A stretch of 64,000 nt of DNA from Brachynemurus nebulosus (GCA_035578155.1 JAPWDM010000012.1:13088501-13152500); one strand, 5' to 3'; numbered from the stretch's first letter, positions 11,830 to 24,583 are shown. The notes: a model not told the origin generated them from the letters alone. Numbers and translations are program-made.

Positions 11830-12235
11830 TTAAAGGTCCTCTCGAGTCTTACCGGCGGGAACGGGAACGCGCAGATGTGGCAATTTTTTGACGGGAATTG
11901 AAACGGGCGGGAGTGGATAAATATGCTGGGAATGTTACATTTTTATTTTCGTTATTTAAAATTAAAAATTTTTTTGATAAAATGGGACCGGAAATAAAGA
12001 AAACGGGTTCGGGACTAATTTGAAGGAAACGTGCAGAAGTGACAATTTTTCTATGGAAATGGGAGTGAACGGGAGCGATGGGTATAAAACGGGTTTACCG
12101 GGAACGGGACTAATTTGAAGGAAACGGGCAGAAGTGACAATTTTTCGACGGGAATGGGAGTGAACGGGAGCGATGAGTATAATCGTGAGTGGGCGGGAAC
12201 GGATTAAGAAAAGCACTCCCGTGAGTATCTCTATT
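11830..12235. repeat. GC-rich tandem repeat, ~95-bp period
   Basis: A GC-rich patch in AT-rich DNA. A unit containing GGGACTAATTTGAAGGAAAC at 12011 recurs at 12106, and a weaker related unit lies near 11860. G-rich words (CGGGAACGGG) are concentrated on the plus strand. The minus strand has a 96-codon open frame here, which I take as a by-product of the repeat. Confidence 0.6.
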
Positions 12236-12268
12236 ACTGACTGAAGATTCATGTGGAATAAATTACTT

Positions 12269-13916
12269 ACAAGTAAAGGTCCCGAGGCCGGACCTATCGA
12301 TTTCGATGAAACTTAAATATATTGTAGAACACTAAAAACTAAGGGACACGTATTTTTTTTATCTGCGGAAAAACGGTTTGAAGGGGTGAAATCGCCCTTC
12401 AAAAATTGGGGTAAAAATTTAATTTTTCAAATATCTCGAAAACAGTAAGAGATAGAGCAAAAGTTTAAATTGGCGATATTGCTCTTTTTTAAAGAGCTAT
12501 CTATTGATATGCAATTTGTTCATATTACATCAACAGGGGTGGTTGGGGGTTAAAATTTGGGGGTTAATTTTGCAAAAAGGGGGTGAAAAATAAACAATAT
12601 AAAAATTTTGTTTACAGATTTGAAATCTACGTCAAAAAATCTAATTGACCTATTTTTGCTCAATGTCCTAATATTAAGTCTAGGGGTAGTTAACTAGAGG
12701 GTGACTATGTCGAATAGTCGTACAATTTGGGTATTTCAAGAAGTTCTTCTTCGTGGAAAATAGCTTAAGACAATTAGAATAACGTAGAAATGAAATTCTG
12801 GAATTCAAAATTGAGTTTCAGCAACATTGGAGAGGGGGTGAGTCACCCTCTTAAATTACATACTAGTTTATATAAACTAATTTTTGCTATTAACACACTG
12901 ATAGTGGGTAAAATAATGTCACAATAAGTGGTTCTGAAGTTGGACTAAAATGAAATTCTCGAATTCAAAATTGATTTTAAGCAACATTGGAGAGGGGGTG
13001 AGTCACCCTCTTGAATTACATACTAGTTTACATACACTAATTTTTGCAATTAACACACTAACAGGGGGTAATAATGTCACAATAGATGGTTCTGAAGTTA
13101 GACTATCGTATGTAAGGTTTTTATTAGGTTTCGTTATTTTAGGTTAGGTTATGTAATTTTCGGTATCGATAATTTTCGATAAGGAAAACTATAATATCCA
13201 TTAAAAAACAAACCTAATAAAGACCTTACATATGATAGTCCAACTTCAGAACCACTTATTGTGACATTATTTTACCCACTATCAGTGTGTTAAATTAAAA
13301 AAATTAGTGTATATAAACTAGTATGTAATTTAAGAGGGTGACTCACCCCCTCTCCAATGTTACTCAAACTCAATTTTAAATTCGAGAATTTCATTTCTAC
13401 GTTATTTTAATTGTCCTAAGCTATTTTCCATGAAGAAGAACTTCTGGAAATACCCAAATAGTACGATTATTCGACATAGTCACCCTCTAGTTAACTACCC
13501 CTAGACTTAATATTAAGATATTGAGCAAAAACAGGTCAATTAGATTTTTTGACGTAGATTTCAAATCTGTAAACAAAATTTTTCTATTGTTTATTTTTCA
13601 CCCCCTTTTTGTAAAATTAAACCCCAAATTTTAACCCCCAACCACCCCTGTTGATGTAATTTGAACAAATTGCATATCAATAGATAGCTCTTTAAAAAAG
13701 AGTAATATCGCCAATTTAAACTTTTGCTCTATCTCTTACTGTTTTCGAGGTATTTGAAAAATTAAATTTTTACCCCAATTTTTGGAGGGCGATTTCACCC
13801 CTTCAAACCGTTTTTCCGCAGATAAAAAAAAATACGTGTCCCTTAGTTTTTAGTGTTCTACAACATATTTAAGTTTCATCAAAATCGATAGGTCCGGCCT
13901 CGGGACCTTTACTTGT
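12269..13916. mobile_element. Long foldback element, arms ~800 bp
   Basis: ACAAGTAAAGGTCCCGAGGC at the left is mirrored at the right end (13897-13916). The mirror similarity continues inward through most of the 1648 bp, with the centre near 13100-13190. Near the centre the left arm holds two tandem copies (about 12788-12945 and 12949-13107) of a block carrying GAGAGGGGGTGAGTCACCCT; the right arm has one. No protein is encoded, and I could not fix a target duplication. Confidence 0.8.
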
Positions 13917-14869
13917 TAGTTACACTCAATTTATTAGATATAAGGTTTTATTATAATTGAATTTATGGAGGTGTAAATATAAATTAGGTCAGTTATTTAA
14001 ATCAGATGCATAGCAATAAATATTTTATTATCTACTCATCTTAAAATTTCAGAGAATAATGTAAATGATTTTTTTTTCTTTTTTTTATACCTGGTACTTG
14101 AACTTATGTTTAAATTATTTCTTTTCATAATAATCTCTTATTTGGGTATAGAAAATACTATCTATTGTATATGACATGTGATTAACGGTTTTAAAATATG
14201 ATGGATTTTCAAAATGCGAATGTCATACATAAGCCAATAAAAATAAAACATAAGAGAGATTTGCATAAAGATGATAAAAATAAGCAATGGATTTTTGAAG
14301 TTATAACAATTTAAGTAGGTATATGCCCCTTTAATTATTTATTTATGTATTACCTTACACCGAGAGTATTGCAATAAAATGTTAGGTATAAAATTTTTTT
14401 CATAGCCTTATTATAGGAATCCACTAATTAAATCAAAATCAAATCGCTGAAACGGCTGGACCGATTTTGATAAAATTTTATAAACACACTCTTTATACAC
14501 TGAATTAACACATGGACTAAATTTTATCCCGGTTGTAAGTTCCTGAGGGATACAAAATTTTTCAAACACGCCCCACAAAATTAAACTTAATTCGTTGAAA
14601 TCTGGTACACAGGCACTATTTATCCTAAGTTAACACATAGGATAATCTTATCATGATTAAAGGTTCCTGTGGGATGACTGAACCGAATTTTATAAAATTT
14701 AATATACAGATACTATTTACTATGAACACATATAGTAATAATTTTTAAATATATGATTGTCTTAGTCGGTATAGTTCTATCCCGATTGAAGGTTCCCGGG
14801 AGAAGAAGGGGGATACAAAACGGGGGAGGGGATCGAATTCAATGCGGGCGAAGCCGCGGGTCAAAGCTA

Positions 14870-14870
<1 letters not shown>

Positions 14871-14932
<62 letters not shown>
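14871..14932. repeat. (TA)n microsatellite
   Basis: About 31 TA units, immediately after the Helitron-like CTAG end. Confidence 0.95.
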
Positions 14933-14935
<3 letters not shown>

Positions 14936-15060
14936 TTTAGTGAATATTATTTTTGGGTTCTAGGGGCCTCAAAACAAATTTCTGCCATAGTGCCGGGCTC
15001 AAGTCGCGTCATGAGACCTATTGTAATAGCTGAATTTCCAGAATTCTTTCTGGAAATTCG
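14933..15060. repeat. Dispersed ~130-bp module following (TA)n
   Basis: Starts AAATTTTAGTGAATAT and ends with a small hairpin (TTTCCAGAATTC...CTGGAAA) and TTCGCTAAAA. A second copy follows another (TA)n tract at 20617-20735, so the module and the TA tract travel together or share a target preference. Confidence 0.6.
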
Positions 15061-17275
15061 CTAAAAACAATTACATACATATATAGTATGATTTAAAGAA
15101 ATTGGTTTGGATGTTATAAGAGTATTCAAATTTCAACTTTTCTCTTGAATTTTAGAACTTCTTTTGTAACTTAAAGTTCATAAATGTTACTAATTATGTT
15201 TATTGAAGGTGAAAAATCGAACAGTATTACAAAAACAAAGGGAAATAATATTAGTTAAAGAGAAAACAACTACAACTGCAAATGACTCATTGTCATAAAC
15301 TTATGTAGGGTTGACCGGGGTAATTGTGAATGGATTTTCATGAACTGAGATAAAAGCGTTGTTTTAAGTATTTTTTATTTTATATATCACATTATGGTTG
15401 ATTTATTTTGAATTCTACATTATTCAGGATGCACCACACAAATTTTGAGAAAATTCGTATGAAAAACAAAAATTTTATAAGCCATTCACATTTCCCCGGT
15501 GCGGTTTTGCAAATCTTATGAATTTTGGGGTAAAAGTGAATGCCATCAGAAAAATTATTTAGAATGGATTACAAGAGAAGTGAGGTACATCAAAGTAAAG
15601 TCCAAATTAAATTCTTCACATTTACTCCACTTTCAAATTTTTTATCATACTTTAGCGGTCACAATTTCTCTTTGTTTAACGCAAGTTATCCATACCTCAA
15701 ATTTGTACCAAAAATCAAGGTTAAATAAAAATAACAAAAATTTTAGGAACAAATTTATTACAAACTAAAAATGATATTTTGTCATTTTATCAAATAAAAA
15801 ATCAAAAAATTACAAGATTTTCACACAAAAACAAGGAAAATGAGACTTTTTCAAGGGAATACATTTAGTTAACATGAATAAAAAACAACAATCTATTAGG
15901 TCTAATACTGTAAATGAAAAAAAAAATGGTTTTGTATTAACCCTACTGCCCTTGGACACTCACTGAGACATTGAAAACAAGTAATTTTTCTGTTTTTAAA
16001 AGTTGTTAATGGATAAGGGAGCACAGCAATGATTTCGTAGATTGATACACAAAACATCGCTCTTTACACATTTTTTTTTTTGTATTGTTTATACAACGGA
16101 AACTTGTACAATAATGTCACCAGCATTTTCATCAGCATTTTCAACTCTGAAAAGAACACTACAGAAATTTTTGATCGAATAGGGGCATTTGCGAATGACG
16201 TTCACAATTACCCCACAATTTTAAAATCATGGGGTAATTGTGTATTGGTAATAAATTGTCCAGTTTCTTTAGCAGTTAATAACGAACCCTCTCCTGGTTT
16301 AGACCACTTTTTTAGAAGTACTTTTAACCATTTCTTACCTTTTAAAAAAAGAGAATGTATTTAAAAAAATTTTTTTTTTGAGGATTGGTCGAAGTAAGAC
16401 ACATAAAATTTTGCAAGGGTTTTTTCAAAATACAAAATACCCCTGTCGCAGCATCTGCATAACATAGCGAATTTCCAAATTTTGGGGACTGGCGGATCTC
16501 ATCTAAGAACTGTACCTATTTAAAATAGTTTAGCTTTCTAAGAGTAAAAGATTTTTTAAAATCGGCTGGGTAATTAGTTTTGATATTTTTGGGACCCAAG
16601 AACCCGAACGAACTTTGTGCAGCATAGTTGTATCCATCTAAAATAATTTAGTTCTCTAACAGTGAAAAAATTTTCAAAATCGGTCGGTTAGTTTATTTTT
16701 TACAATAATGGAAACAGTAAACCCTGGCGGAAATCATACAACATAACCTTTATTCATCTAAAATATTTTTAGTAAAAAGTTTATCCTAACAGTAAAAAAC
16801 GGGTCCTAGAGATTTCATATAACTTATGGTAGTCCGTAAGGTTCTTGTGGACATCATTTAATTACTTAATGAATTCAAATACTTTAACTTACTAACGGTG
16901 AAAAAATTTTCAAAATTTTCGACATTCGCTAAAAAAATCATTGAAAAATATTTGATATGTTTCGATCAATTAATGGTCAACATCAGCAAATAAAAGTTAC
17001 TCAAATCGAAGAAAAGAATGAGTTATTTGTCCGTAGAAATTAAAATACAAATTCTGAAAACGAGCAAAGAAATATTGAAAAAACTAGATCGGCAAAACAT
17101 TCTGACAAATAACACTATCCAACCAATACTCGCCAATTTGAATGAAACTTAACATACTTATTAAACAGCGAAAAATATTAAATACGTGTTTTTTTTTATT
17201 TCGGCTAAATACGCTTTTTAGGGGTAGAAAACACCATTCAACCTCTGTAGATGAAAACAGTTATAGCTAAATATT
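15061..17275. other. Spacer without a recognised gene
   Basis: AT-rich. Open frames at 15499-15768 and 16080-16364 have no family resemblance I recognise. The motif GGGGTAATTGTGAA recurs in both orientations (about 15318, 16200, 16232) and is also in the palindrome at 20714-21334, which suggests decayed copies of one element. Words such as AAAATTTTCAAAATCGG recur near 16560-16900. Confidence 0.45.
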
Positions 17276-18000
17276 TTTGAAACGACATATTTTCTGAAAA
17301 AAGCGCTGAGTACCAAATTTGTAGAATTTAAAGCGATGCACTTGATAGTGACCCTGAAATCGATTTTCAAGGTCAGTTGAAAATGATTAGCCATTGCCGA
17401 ACTTTGACCATATCCTGTACCTATAAGCAGTAATTTCATGTATTGACTCAATCTATCTTCAAAATTGATTTGTTGCGTTATTTTTCTAAAATAAAAAAAA
17501 TAAAAACCTGACGAAATGGAAAAATAGGCGCAAATTTATAGAAAAAATTAGAAGAAAACATTTTTGTAAGTAATTTTAGAAGTAAAGTTAAGAAAAGATT
17601 TAATATCACTCCAATTGTAACTTAAACATTAACTTTATGTTATATTAGAAATTTTCAAAATTTTTTAAAATTTTTATTGCTACTCTATAGTTATCATATT
17701 AGGAATTCAATTGAACATATGATTAACTATTATTTTTCCGATTGCGATTGAGAAAGTATTTTTCAAAATTACTTCTTGATCACTTATTTTCTATCTTGCA
17801 TGTGAAATTCGTTCGAATATACTTTGAACCATTTAGGGATGAAAAGTAAACTACTCCTTTTGAGAAATATTAAATGATTTTCAAATGACTGGAAATTGAC
17901 CTCAAGGTCATCTTCAAAGTCATCATCAAGTGCATCACTTTGAACTCTATAACTTTGGTCCTAAGCACTTTTTTCAGAAAATATATCGTACCATAATCCA
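17276..18000. repeat. Element with ~120-bp imperfect inverted arms
   Basis: The left arm (about 17276-17394; TATTTTCTGAAAAAAG, GATGCACTTGATAGTGAC) is an imperfect inverted copy of the right arm (about 17884-18000). It is probably an old foldback or MITE; the boundaries are approximate. The minus-strand frame at 17218-17451 lies in the left arm and is not a gene. Confidence 0.5.
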
Positions 18001-19863
18001 CTTCTATGTTGATTCCTGGTCTCTTTTCCTGCGTTTCTAATATTTATGTCAATAAAAAATGTGCTACCGTAGACAAGGATGAATAGGTACGCATTCAGAC
18101 TTCACACCGTATTTTTTGTATTTATTTTATGAGTACCTAATCTTTAATATATTAAAAATTTACGCGAAGATGGTCACTTTATCAGCAGTATCCAAAAAAA
18201 TTTAAAAATATCCGTGGTTTTTGAAAAATTAACAAAAATCGTATAATTTCTTCTCTATGAAAAATTGGGGTCAAAAGAGACGAGAAAAGAGTAAATGGGG
18301 ACAACCCGTAGGGTCGACCAAAATTGAAATTCTAATATAAAATAATTTCGAACTTTTTGTATTTATACATTAAAAAAATAAATAATAGGTAAGTACTTGA
18401 TGATTTTCTGTAAAAATAAACGTAGAATCTAAAATAAAGTTTATATACCCCTGTCGTTTACCCCTAGGTTTATATTCCTCCTATTCTTATTTTAGTTCAA
18501 AAAATAATTTTTCAAAAGACTAAGACATAATAATTAATAACAGTGAGATTCTACGTCCATTTTCAGACTTTTGTCTAATACAGACGTTACCTAGAATTTT
18601 TTTTATCTACAAAAACATCAGTCTACAGAATTTAATTTATTATTATAATTCAAATATGTCTCACTAACAATAAATATCTTAAATGAGTTTAAAAAATCAA
18701 AACGATACTGTTTATTAAATTGCGTAAAAGCTAGTAAATGCAATAACAGATATGATGAATTTATAAGGATTTTCTTGTACTACAAAATCTTAAAAATATG
18801 GGAACGCGTACTTTTTTTTCGTTAATTGTGTTTTATTTTTTTGCACAAAATTTTAAAAATACTTTATTTTCTTAAGAAAGGGAGGCAACTTTAGTCACAG
18901 ATATGCCTATGAAAAGTTTTTGGTAATCCGGGAAAAACGAAAACACTTTTTAAAATTTTTTTATTGTTAAAATCGAAATGTTCTTTTAAAAAGGGTTAAA
19001 ATTACCATATTTTGACACAATCACTCCCTAACTAACGAGCCTTACTTAATATTTGAAAATTGAGAAAAAACACGTCAATTAGATTTTTTTACACAGATTT
19101 TATTTGTTATATAATTCAAAAGGATATTTTAAAAATGTGTATGAATGGCTTTTATTAAATAAATTTCAATATATTTTCCATTTATTTTAACAGAAGAATG
19201 TCCTTATTAGTGGCTATACTTTCGGCTTGGAGCGAATTAGACGAAGATTTTCTTCTATAACCAAATTTAATAATTAATTAAAGAAATAAAAAAAAAATTT
19301 GTGGATTTCCTACCGTTCAAATATAATCTTTATTGTATGTAAAAATGTTATTACATTTTTTCAAAAAACTGTAAGTAAACTGTAAAATTTTCTTTACAAA
19401 TATGTTAAAATAGAGAAATGTTTCCTTTTTAATTTATTTTTAACTCTTTTTAAATGATTCACTTTAAAATTTTTTAATATTTCTTAATCGAAATTTCATA
19501 AAAGAATGTGTCAAAATTTAAAAAAATTTTTCTTTGTTAAAAAAAAAATTGAATGTGCAAAATTATTTAATACTAGAATACTCTCTTTATACAATTCTAA
19601 TCATAACTGTATTGTCAATTGGATAGAAAATTACGTAAAAATATTATTGTTTGAATATGATTTAACGTAATTTTTATGCGATTGTAGCAAGCTCTTATTA
19701 ATTTTAGGAAGGTGTAAACATCATCTAAATTCTGATCATATCACATAAAAAGCTGCGCCGTGTTTTTTTATCTAAAAAAAAATGGAACAGAGATACATTA
19801 TAAAAACATTTAACTGACAGAGAAATAGAATATAGCCGAATCGTTAAATTGGATTAAAAAAAT
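18001..19863. other. Spacer without a recognised gene
   Basis: Strongly AT-rich, with many homopolymer runs and no supported gene or repeat boundary. Confidence 0.5.
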
Positions 19864-20203
19864 CATAGGCGTATTCCGATATACACTGTGAGTACTGCAC
19901 CAGTAGTGTCATCCGTTCCGTAATGTGTTGCCAGTGCTCTGTCACAGTGCTTAAAACATTCATGACGTTTCCTTGACGTCATTGATGGACGCCATTTTTT
20001 TACTGTAAGCACTGGTTTCACAGAGGTAAGGCACTCACAGTAGTGGAGTAACCAGTATACTGTAGATTTGTTCCGTTATTCATGATTGACAGTACACTGA
20101 AATATGACAATTTAAAATGGAACGCTCTTGCCAGTGTACTGGCGCGACGTCGTAATTTACCGTGCTTCCAGTACTGGCAATATATATCGGAACACGGCTC
20201 ATG
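19864..20203. mobile_element. MITE with ~35-bp imperfect inverted ends
   Basis: CATAGGCGTATTCCGATATA at the left corresponds to the reverse complement of TATATCGGAACACGGCTCATG at the right, and both continue to a CAGTACT-like word. The body carries repeated CACTG/CAGTG words. No coding capacity; target duplication unclear. Confidence 0.6.
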
Positions 20204-20574
20204 ACACGCTACTTATAAAGCGGTTTTTTTCGAATTTAGCTCGCAAAAAATGAGACAGAAAAAAAAAGAATGCGAGTGCGAGTGAAATGGAGAACGACAT
20301 ATTTCCTAGTTTTTCTCGAAAAGTAAATAATTTAGAGCAACGGTATAAAAACATTTTTGATGCATTTTACCTTTTACTATGGCTTGGTGTAAAAAAAAAA
20401 TTGAAAAATTGCTTAATTCTGGCAAAAAACTCATTTTGTTGACAAAAAACGCCCGGAAAACCTACTTCTGGGCATCCGACATGTCTGGCTAACGAACTCA
20501 TCCTACGATTTGGGAAATCGAATTCGCACACAAAATTTCATAAGCATTAAACGTTTCGTTCGAGAGTTATCGCG

Positions 20575-20619
<45 letters not shown>

Positions 20620-20713
20620 TTTAGTGAATATCATTTTCGTATTCTAGGGACCTCAAAACATATTTCTGATATGGTCCCGGGCTTAGGTTGCACCATGACA
20701 CCTGGCGTAAAAG
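20204..20713. other. Spacer with a (TA)n tract and the dispersed module
   Basis: No gene. A (TA)n tract occupies about 20579-20616, followed by the second copy of the AAATTTTAGTGAATAT module, which runs into the palindrome's left arm. Confidence 0.6.
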
Positions 20714-21334
20714 CTGAATTTCCAGTTTTGGAAATTCGCTAAAAAGATACTAATACTTGGAGAATTGTTATCAAATTTTAATAGCATATTAAGAAAGGGC
20801 AGAAAAATATACTAAGATTTGATTTTTAACAAAATTAATGTTATTTTAGAAATTATAAGCGCCGTTCACAATTGCCCCAATTCACATTTTCAACCCTATC
20901 AGGCACGCTCGTAATATAACTATCTCTGTAAATAATAAACAAATACTTTACTTTGCAAAATACCACGTTTATTTTGAAACTGTGACAATATTGTTTCGAA
21001 CCGTAAGTTCATTTTCAAACAGATTCTGTTTGAAAATGAACTAACGGTTCGAAACAATATTGTCACAGTTTCAAAATAAACGTGGTATTTTGCAAAGTAA
21101 AGTATTTGTTTATTATTTACAGAGATAGTTATATTACGAGCGTGCCTGATAGGGTTGAAAATGTGAATTGGGGCAATTGTGAACGGCGCTTATAATTTCT
21201 AAAATAACATTAATTTTGTTAAAAATCAAATCTTAGTATATTTTTCTGCCCTTTCTTAATATGCTATTAAAATTTGATAACAATTCTCCAAGTATTAGTA
21301 TCTTTTTAGCGAATTTCCAAAACTGGAAATTCAG
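20714..21334. repeat. 621-bp near-perfect palindrome
   Basis: Arms 20714-21022 and 21026-21334 are mirror images around the 3-nt loop ATT; I noticed one mismatch (AAG versus TAG near 21006). The arms begin CTGAATTTCCAGTTTTGG. It could be a recent foldback transposon, a dimer of element ends, or a sequencing/assembly artefact. Nothing protein-coding is apparent. Confidence 0.9.
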
Positions 21335-21338
21335 ACAC

Positions 21339-22412
21339 GCCTATTTCATATGAAATAGTATAATGACGGGTTTTTCCCAAATTCATTTTTAAGAGTATTT
21401 ATTACACTCCCACATACATTTCTTCAATTACTCTGATGATGGTCGCGAGATTGAAAACGCGTTTAGTAAATTCTACTCAATTCTAGTGAAATTGACAAAG
21501 TAATTGAAACTTTAAATATTTTTAATATTTAAAATGAAATTTCACAAAGTAAACCTCTCAACAGTAAATTATTTAAAGAATGCCAGTCAGGCAACTCTTA
21601 TTAAATTATATTGTACAGCCTATTTCATATGAAATAGTATAATGACGGGTTTTTCCCAAATTCATTTTTAAGAGTATTTATTACACTCCCACATACATTT
21701 CTTCAATTACTCTGATGATGGTCGCGAGATTGAAAACGCGTTTAGTAAATTCTACTCAATTCTAGTGAAATTGACAAAGTAATTGAAACTTTAAATATTT
21801 TTAATATTTAAAATGAAATTTCACAAAGTAAACCTCTCAACAGTAAATTATTTAAAGAATGCCAGTCAGGCAACTCTTATTAAATTATATTGTACAGCCT
21901 ATTTCATATGAAATAGTATAATGACGGGTTTTTCCCAAATTCATTTTTAAGAGTATTTATTACACTCCCACATACATTTCTTCAATTACTCTGATGATGG
22001 TCGCGAGATTGAAAACGCGTTTAGTAAATTCTACTCAATTCTAGTGAAATTGACAAAGTAATTGAAACTTTAAATATTTTTAATATTTAAAATGAAATTT
22101 CACAAAGTAAACCTCTCAACAGTAAATTATTTAAAGAATGCCAGTCAGGCAACTCTTATTAAATTATATTGTACAGCCTATTTCATATGAAATAGTATAA
22201 TGACGGGTTTTTCCCAAATTCATTTTTAAGAGTATTTATTACACTCCCACATACATTTCTTCAATTACTCTGATGATGGTCGCGAGATTGAAAACGCGTT
22301 TAGTAAATTCTACTCAATTCTAGTGAAATTGACAAAGTAATTGAAACTTTAAATATTTTTAATATTTAAAATGAAATTTCACAAAGTAAACCTCTCAACA
22401 GTAAATTATTTA
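21339..22412. repeat. 279-bp satellite array, about 3.85 identical monomers
   Basis: Monomers start at 21339, 21618, 21897 and 22176, the last cut after GTAAATTATTTA. By eye the copies are identical. Each monomer opens with the perfect 18-bp palindrome CTATTTCATATGAAATAG. The array abuts the long palindrome on its left. The DNA just after it (22411 onward) repeats TATTTGTTTATTATTTACA from inside that palindrome, so array and palindrome probably belong to one element. Confidence 0.95.
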
Positions 22413-23240
22413 TTTGTTTATTATTTACAAATATGGAATACCATAAAGTAACGCTCAAATCTATTAATATTATAACTATCTCTCACTAGATCTACTATCT
22501 AATATACTGAAAAAGGATAGTAGAAATTATAATATCTTTTATACGTGACAACTCTTTATTTTTAAAAAGAATCCTTTTCTTTATACATAAATTTGACTAC
22601 ATATTTTTCATGAGATAACTAAGATTGGTTATGAGCTGAACTATAAAGCCATAAATTATAAAGTCTTTAAACATAAAAACGTAAACAAATCAGTGGTGTT
22701 TTTTAATAAAAATATTTCTCTATGCAAAAAGAATTCTAGAATGTTGAATTCTAGAATTTTTAAAATTTTTTTCAGATATATACAAAGCGAGTGATTTGAC
22801 TGGAGGCTACTTACTCAATTCACTTATTCACTTAATATAATAAATAAATTTAAATAATAAATACCAAAATACTTCAATACCCAGGTACTTAATAACCAAT
22901 TCGGAAATTTGATGAGGCCAAAGCAAATCGTAGCTGCTTAAATAGATTGAAAAATAGATACGGTACTTGTCAATTGTCCGTTCAAGGGACAAAAAAACAA
23001 TTTCTATAGCAGATATATCTATAATGAAGAACTTTCTAACAGCAATATTTTTAATGAAATTTATACATTAGTATAAAATCCAACTAATCCACTGGAATCC
23101 AAATTATTAGTTTGCTCTTGTACGTCACCTATGACTTAAATTATTTAGTCCCGATCAACGTATTAAATGACCGCCTTTGACCTCAATCTGCTTCCCTAAA
23201 GTTAAGTTTCACTAAAGTTTACCAAATTTTTATTAACTTT
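22413..23240. other. Spacer, with a dispersed repeat at its start
   Basis: No gene. About 22450-22560 is similar in inverted orientation to 34670-34790. A small hairpin (TTTCACTAAAGTT with AACTTTAGTGAA) lies near 23205-23250. Confidence 0.45.
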
Positions 23241-23515
23241 AGTGAAGCTCCACTATACTTGAAAATTTCATCAACAAATGTCAAGTGCTAAGCTACTGCA
23301 ATTTGCTCGTAAACGTAAACCAGGGCCGGTGAGAGGATGAGTCAGGTAGGGCAGTTGCTCGGATCCTTTGTTAGGGGCCCAGGCAAAATGGAGAGTTTTT
23401 TTTTTATTCACTCCCCATTTTAAGGAAAAAATTACTCAATTTTTTTTTTTTCGTATTATTTCTCTCGTCGATCCTGAGCGTGCACTGTAATTTTCTTTGG
23501 CGTTATTATTGACTT
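23241..23515 (-). repeat. 3' UTR and flank of the minus-strand zinc-finger gene
   Basis: Matches the flanks at 5371-5699 and 28560-28850 in equivalent position, including the 3' UTR block right after the stop codon and the GGGCCGG and GGGCAGTTGC words further out. Confidence 0.75.
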
Positions 23516-24583
23516 TTACTTCTTTAGCTTATTTTTCTTTTTTTTAGTATGTGTTCTTTCATGGGTTTTTAAGTTACTTGACTGCGAAAATGTTTTAAAA
23601 CATGTACCACACTTGAATGGTTTTTCGCCAGTATGTACATTTTTATGAATTTTTAAACTGTCTGACCTAATAAATGTTTTAAAACATATATCACATTTGA
23701 ATGGCTTTTCGCCAGTGTGTACTCTTTCATGTTTCTTCAAATCATTTACTTGAGAAAATGTTTTAAAACATGTTGCACACTTAAATGGCTTTTCACCAGT
23801 GTGTGTTCTTTCATGGATTTTTAAGTTACTTGACTGCGAAAATGTTTTAAAACGTATATCACACTTGAATGGCTTTTGGCTAGTATGTGTCCTTTTATGT
23901 ATTATTAAAGAGATTGAGTGAGAAAATGTTTTAAAACACGTATCACATTTGAATGGCTTTTCGCCAGTATGTACATGTTTATGAGTTTTTAAAGTGTCTG
24001 ACCTAATAAATGTTTTAAAACATATATCACATTTGAATGGCTTTTCGCCAGTATGTGTCCTTTTATGTATTATTAAAGAGTGTGAGTAAGAAAATGTTTT
24101 AAAACAAGTATCACACTTGAATGGCTTTTCGCCAGTGTGTATTCTTTTATGAGTTTTTAAGTTACTTGATTGCGAAAATGTTTTAAAACATATATCACAT
24201 TTGAATTTCCTTTCACTGAAATGAGTTTTTTTATAATTCTTTAAACTGGCTACACTAGTCTCACTATTTTCTGTTGTACCAAACAGTTCGCATGTTTTTC
24301 CAGATACATTTAATTCACTAGAGTTTTCACAATTTTCACCAAATAATATGGTGTTTTCTGTTGATATATCACTGTCATCATTTTCCAGTTTTATTTCCGT
24401 ATGTAAACTTGATAAATCAACAGCACTACAGTCTTCTAATTCCAATTTTATTTCGTGGTAATTTAACGAATCCGATAATTCCTTCTTCAGTACATTTGGA
24501 AATTGATGACCTAGATCCTCTAAGTCTTCCTCAACTTTAACAGTCAGTGTAGGTTCAACAGTTGTAGATTCTTTATTTTCCAT
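23516..24583 (-). CDS. C2H2 zinc-finger protein, 8 fingers, one with a broken metal site
   Basis: 355 residues, reading down from the ATG at 24583 (the first ATG after the conserved 5' intron acceptor). The N-terminal module has VKVE, IKLE and IKLENDD motifs like its paralogues. It lacks nine residues of the GPETSVKQ segment, a deletion between two copies of ETSV. Eight fingers follow, with helices [56 protein letters not shown], then KKKKNKLKK. Finger 5 reads C-D-I-R, so its second zinc-binding Cys is Arg and it probably does not fold normally. It is transcribed divergently from the 27303 gene across about 2.7 kb. Targets are unknown. Confidence 0.92.
   Translation of the reverse strand: MENKESTTVEPTLTVKVEEDLEDLGHQFPNVLKKELSDSLNYHEIKLELEDCSAVDLSSLHTEIKLENDDSDISTENTILFGENCENSSELNVSGKTCELFGTTENSETSVASLKNYKKTHFSERKFKCDICFKTFSQSSNLKTHKRIHTGEKPFKCDTCFKTFSYSHSLIIHKRTHTGEKPFKCDICFKTFIRSDTLKTHKHVHTGEKPFKCDTCFKTFSHSISLIIHKRTHTSQKPFKCDIRFKTFSQSSNLKIHERTHTGEKPFKCATCFKTFSQVNDLKKHERVHTGEKPFKCDICFKTFIRSDSLKIHKNVHTGEKPFKCGTCFKTFSQSSNLKTHERTHTKKKKNKLKK

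Larger units (their letters stand above)
11456..14870 (+). mobile_element. Helitron-like element remnant, 3' end at CTAG
   Basis: The right end shows a short GC hairpin (GCGG...CCGC near 14841-14858) followed by CTAG at 14867-14870 and then a T. That is the Helitron 3' arrangement (hairpin, CTRR, T). Upstream at 14450-14830 and again at 11456-11760 are degenerate repeats built on ACCGATTTTGATAAAATTT and CCCGATTGAAGGTTCCCG. The foldback element 12269-13916 appears to be inserted between them. The left boundary is not defined and no Rep/helicase frame is present. Confidence 0.5.

Noticed and set aside
21339..22412. CRISPR-like array
   Set aside because: The 279-bp repeats are directly adjoining, without unique spacers, and the DNA is eukaryotic; it is satellite DNA.
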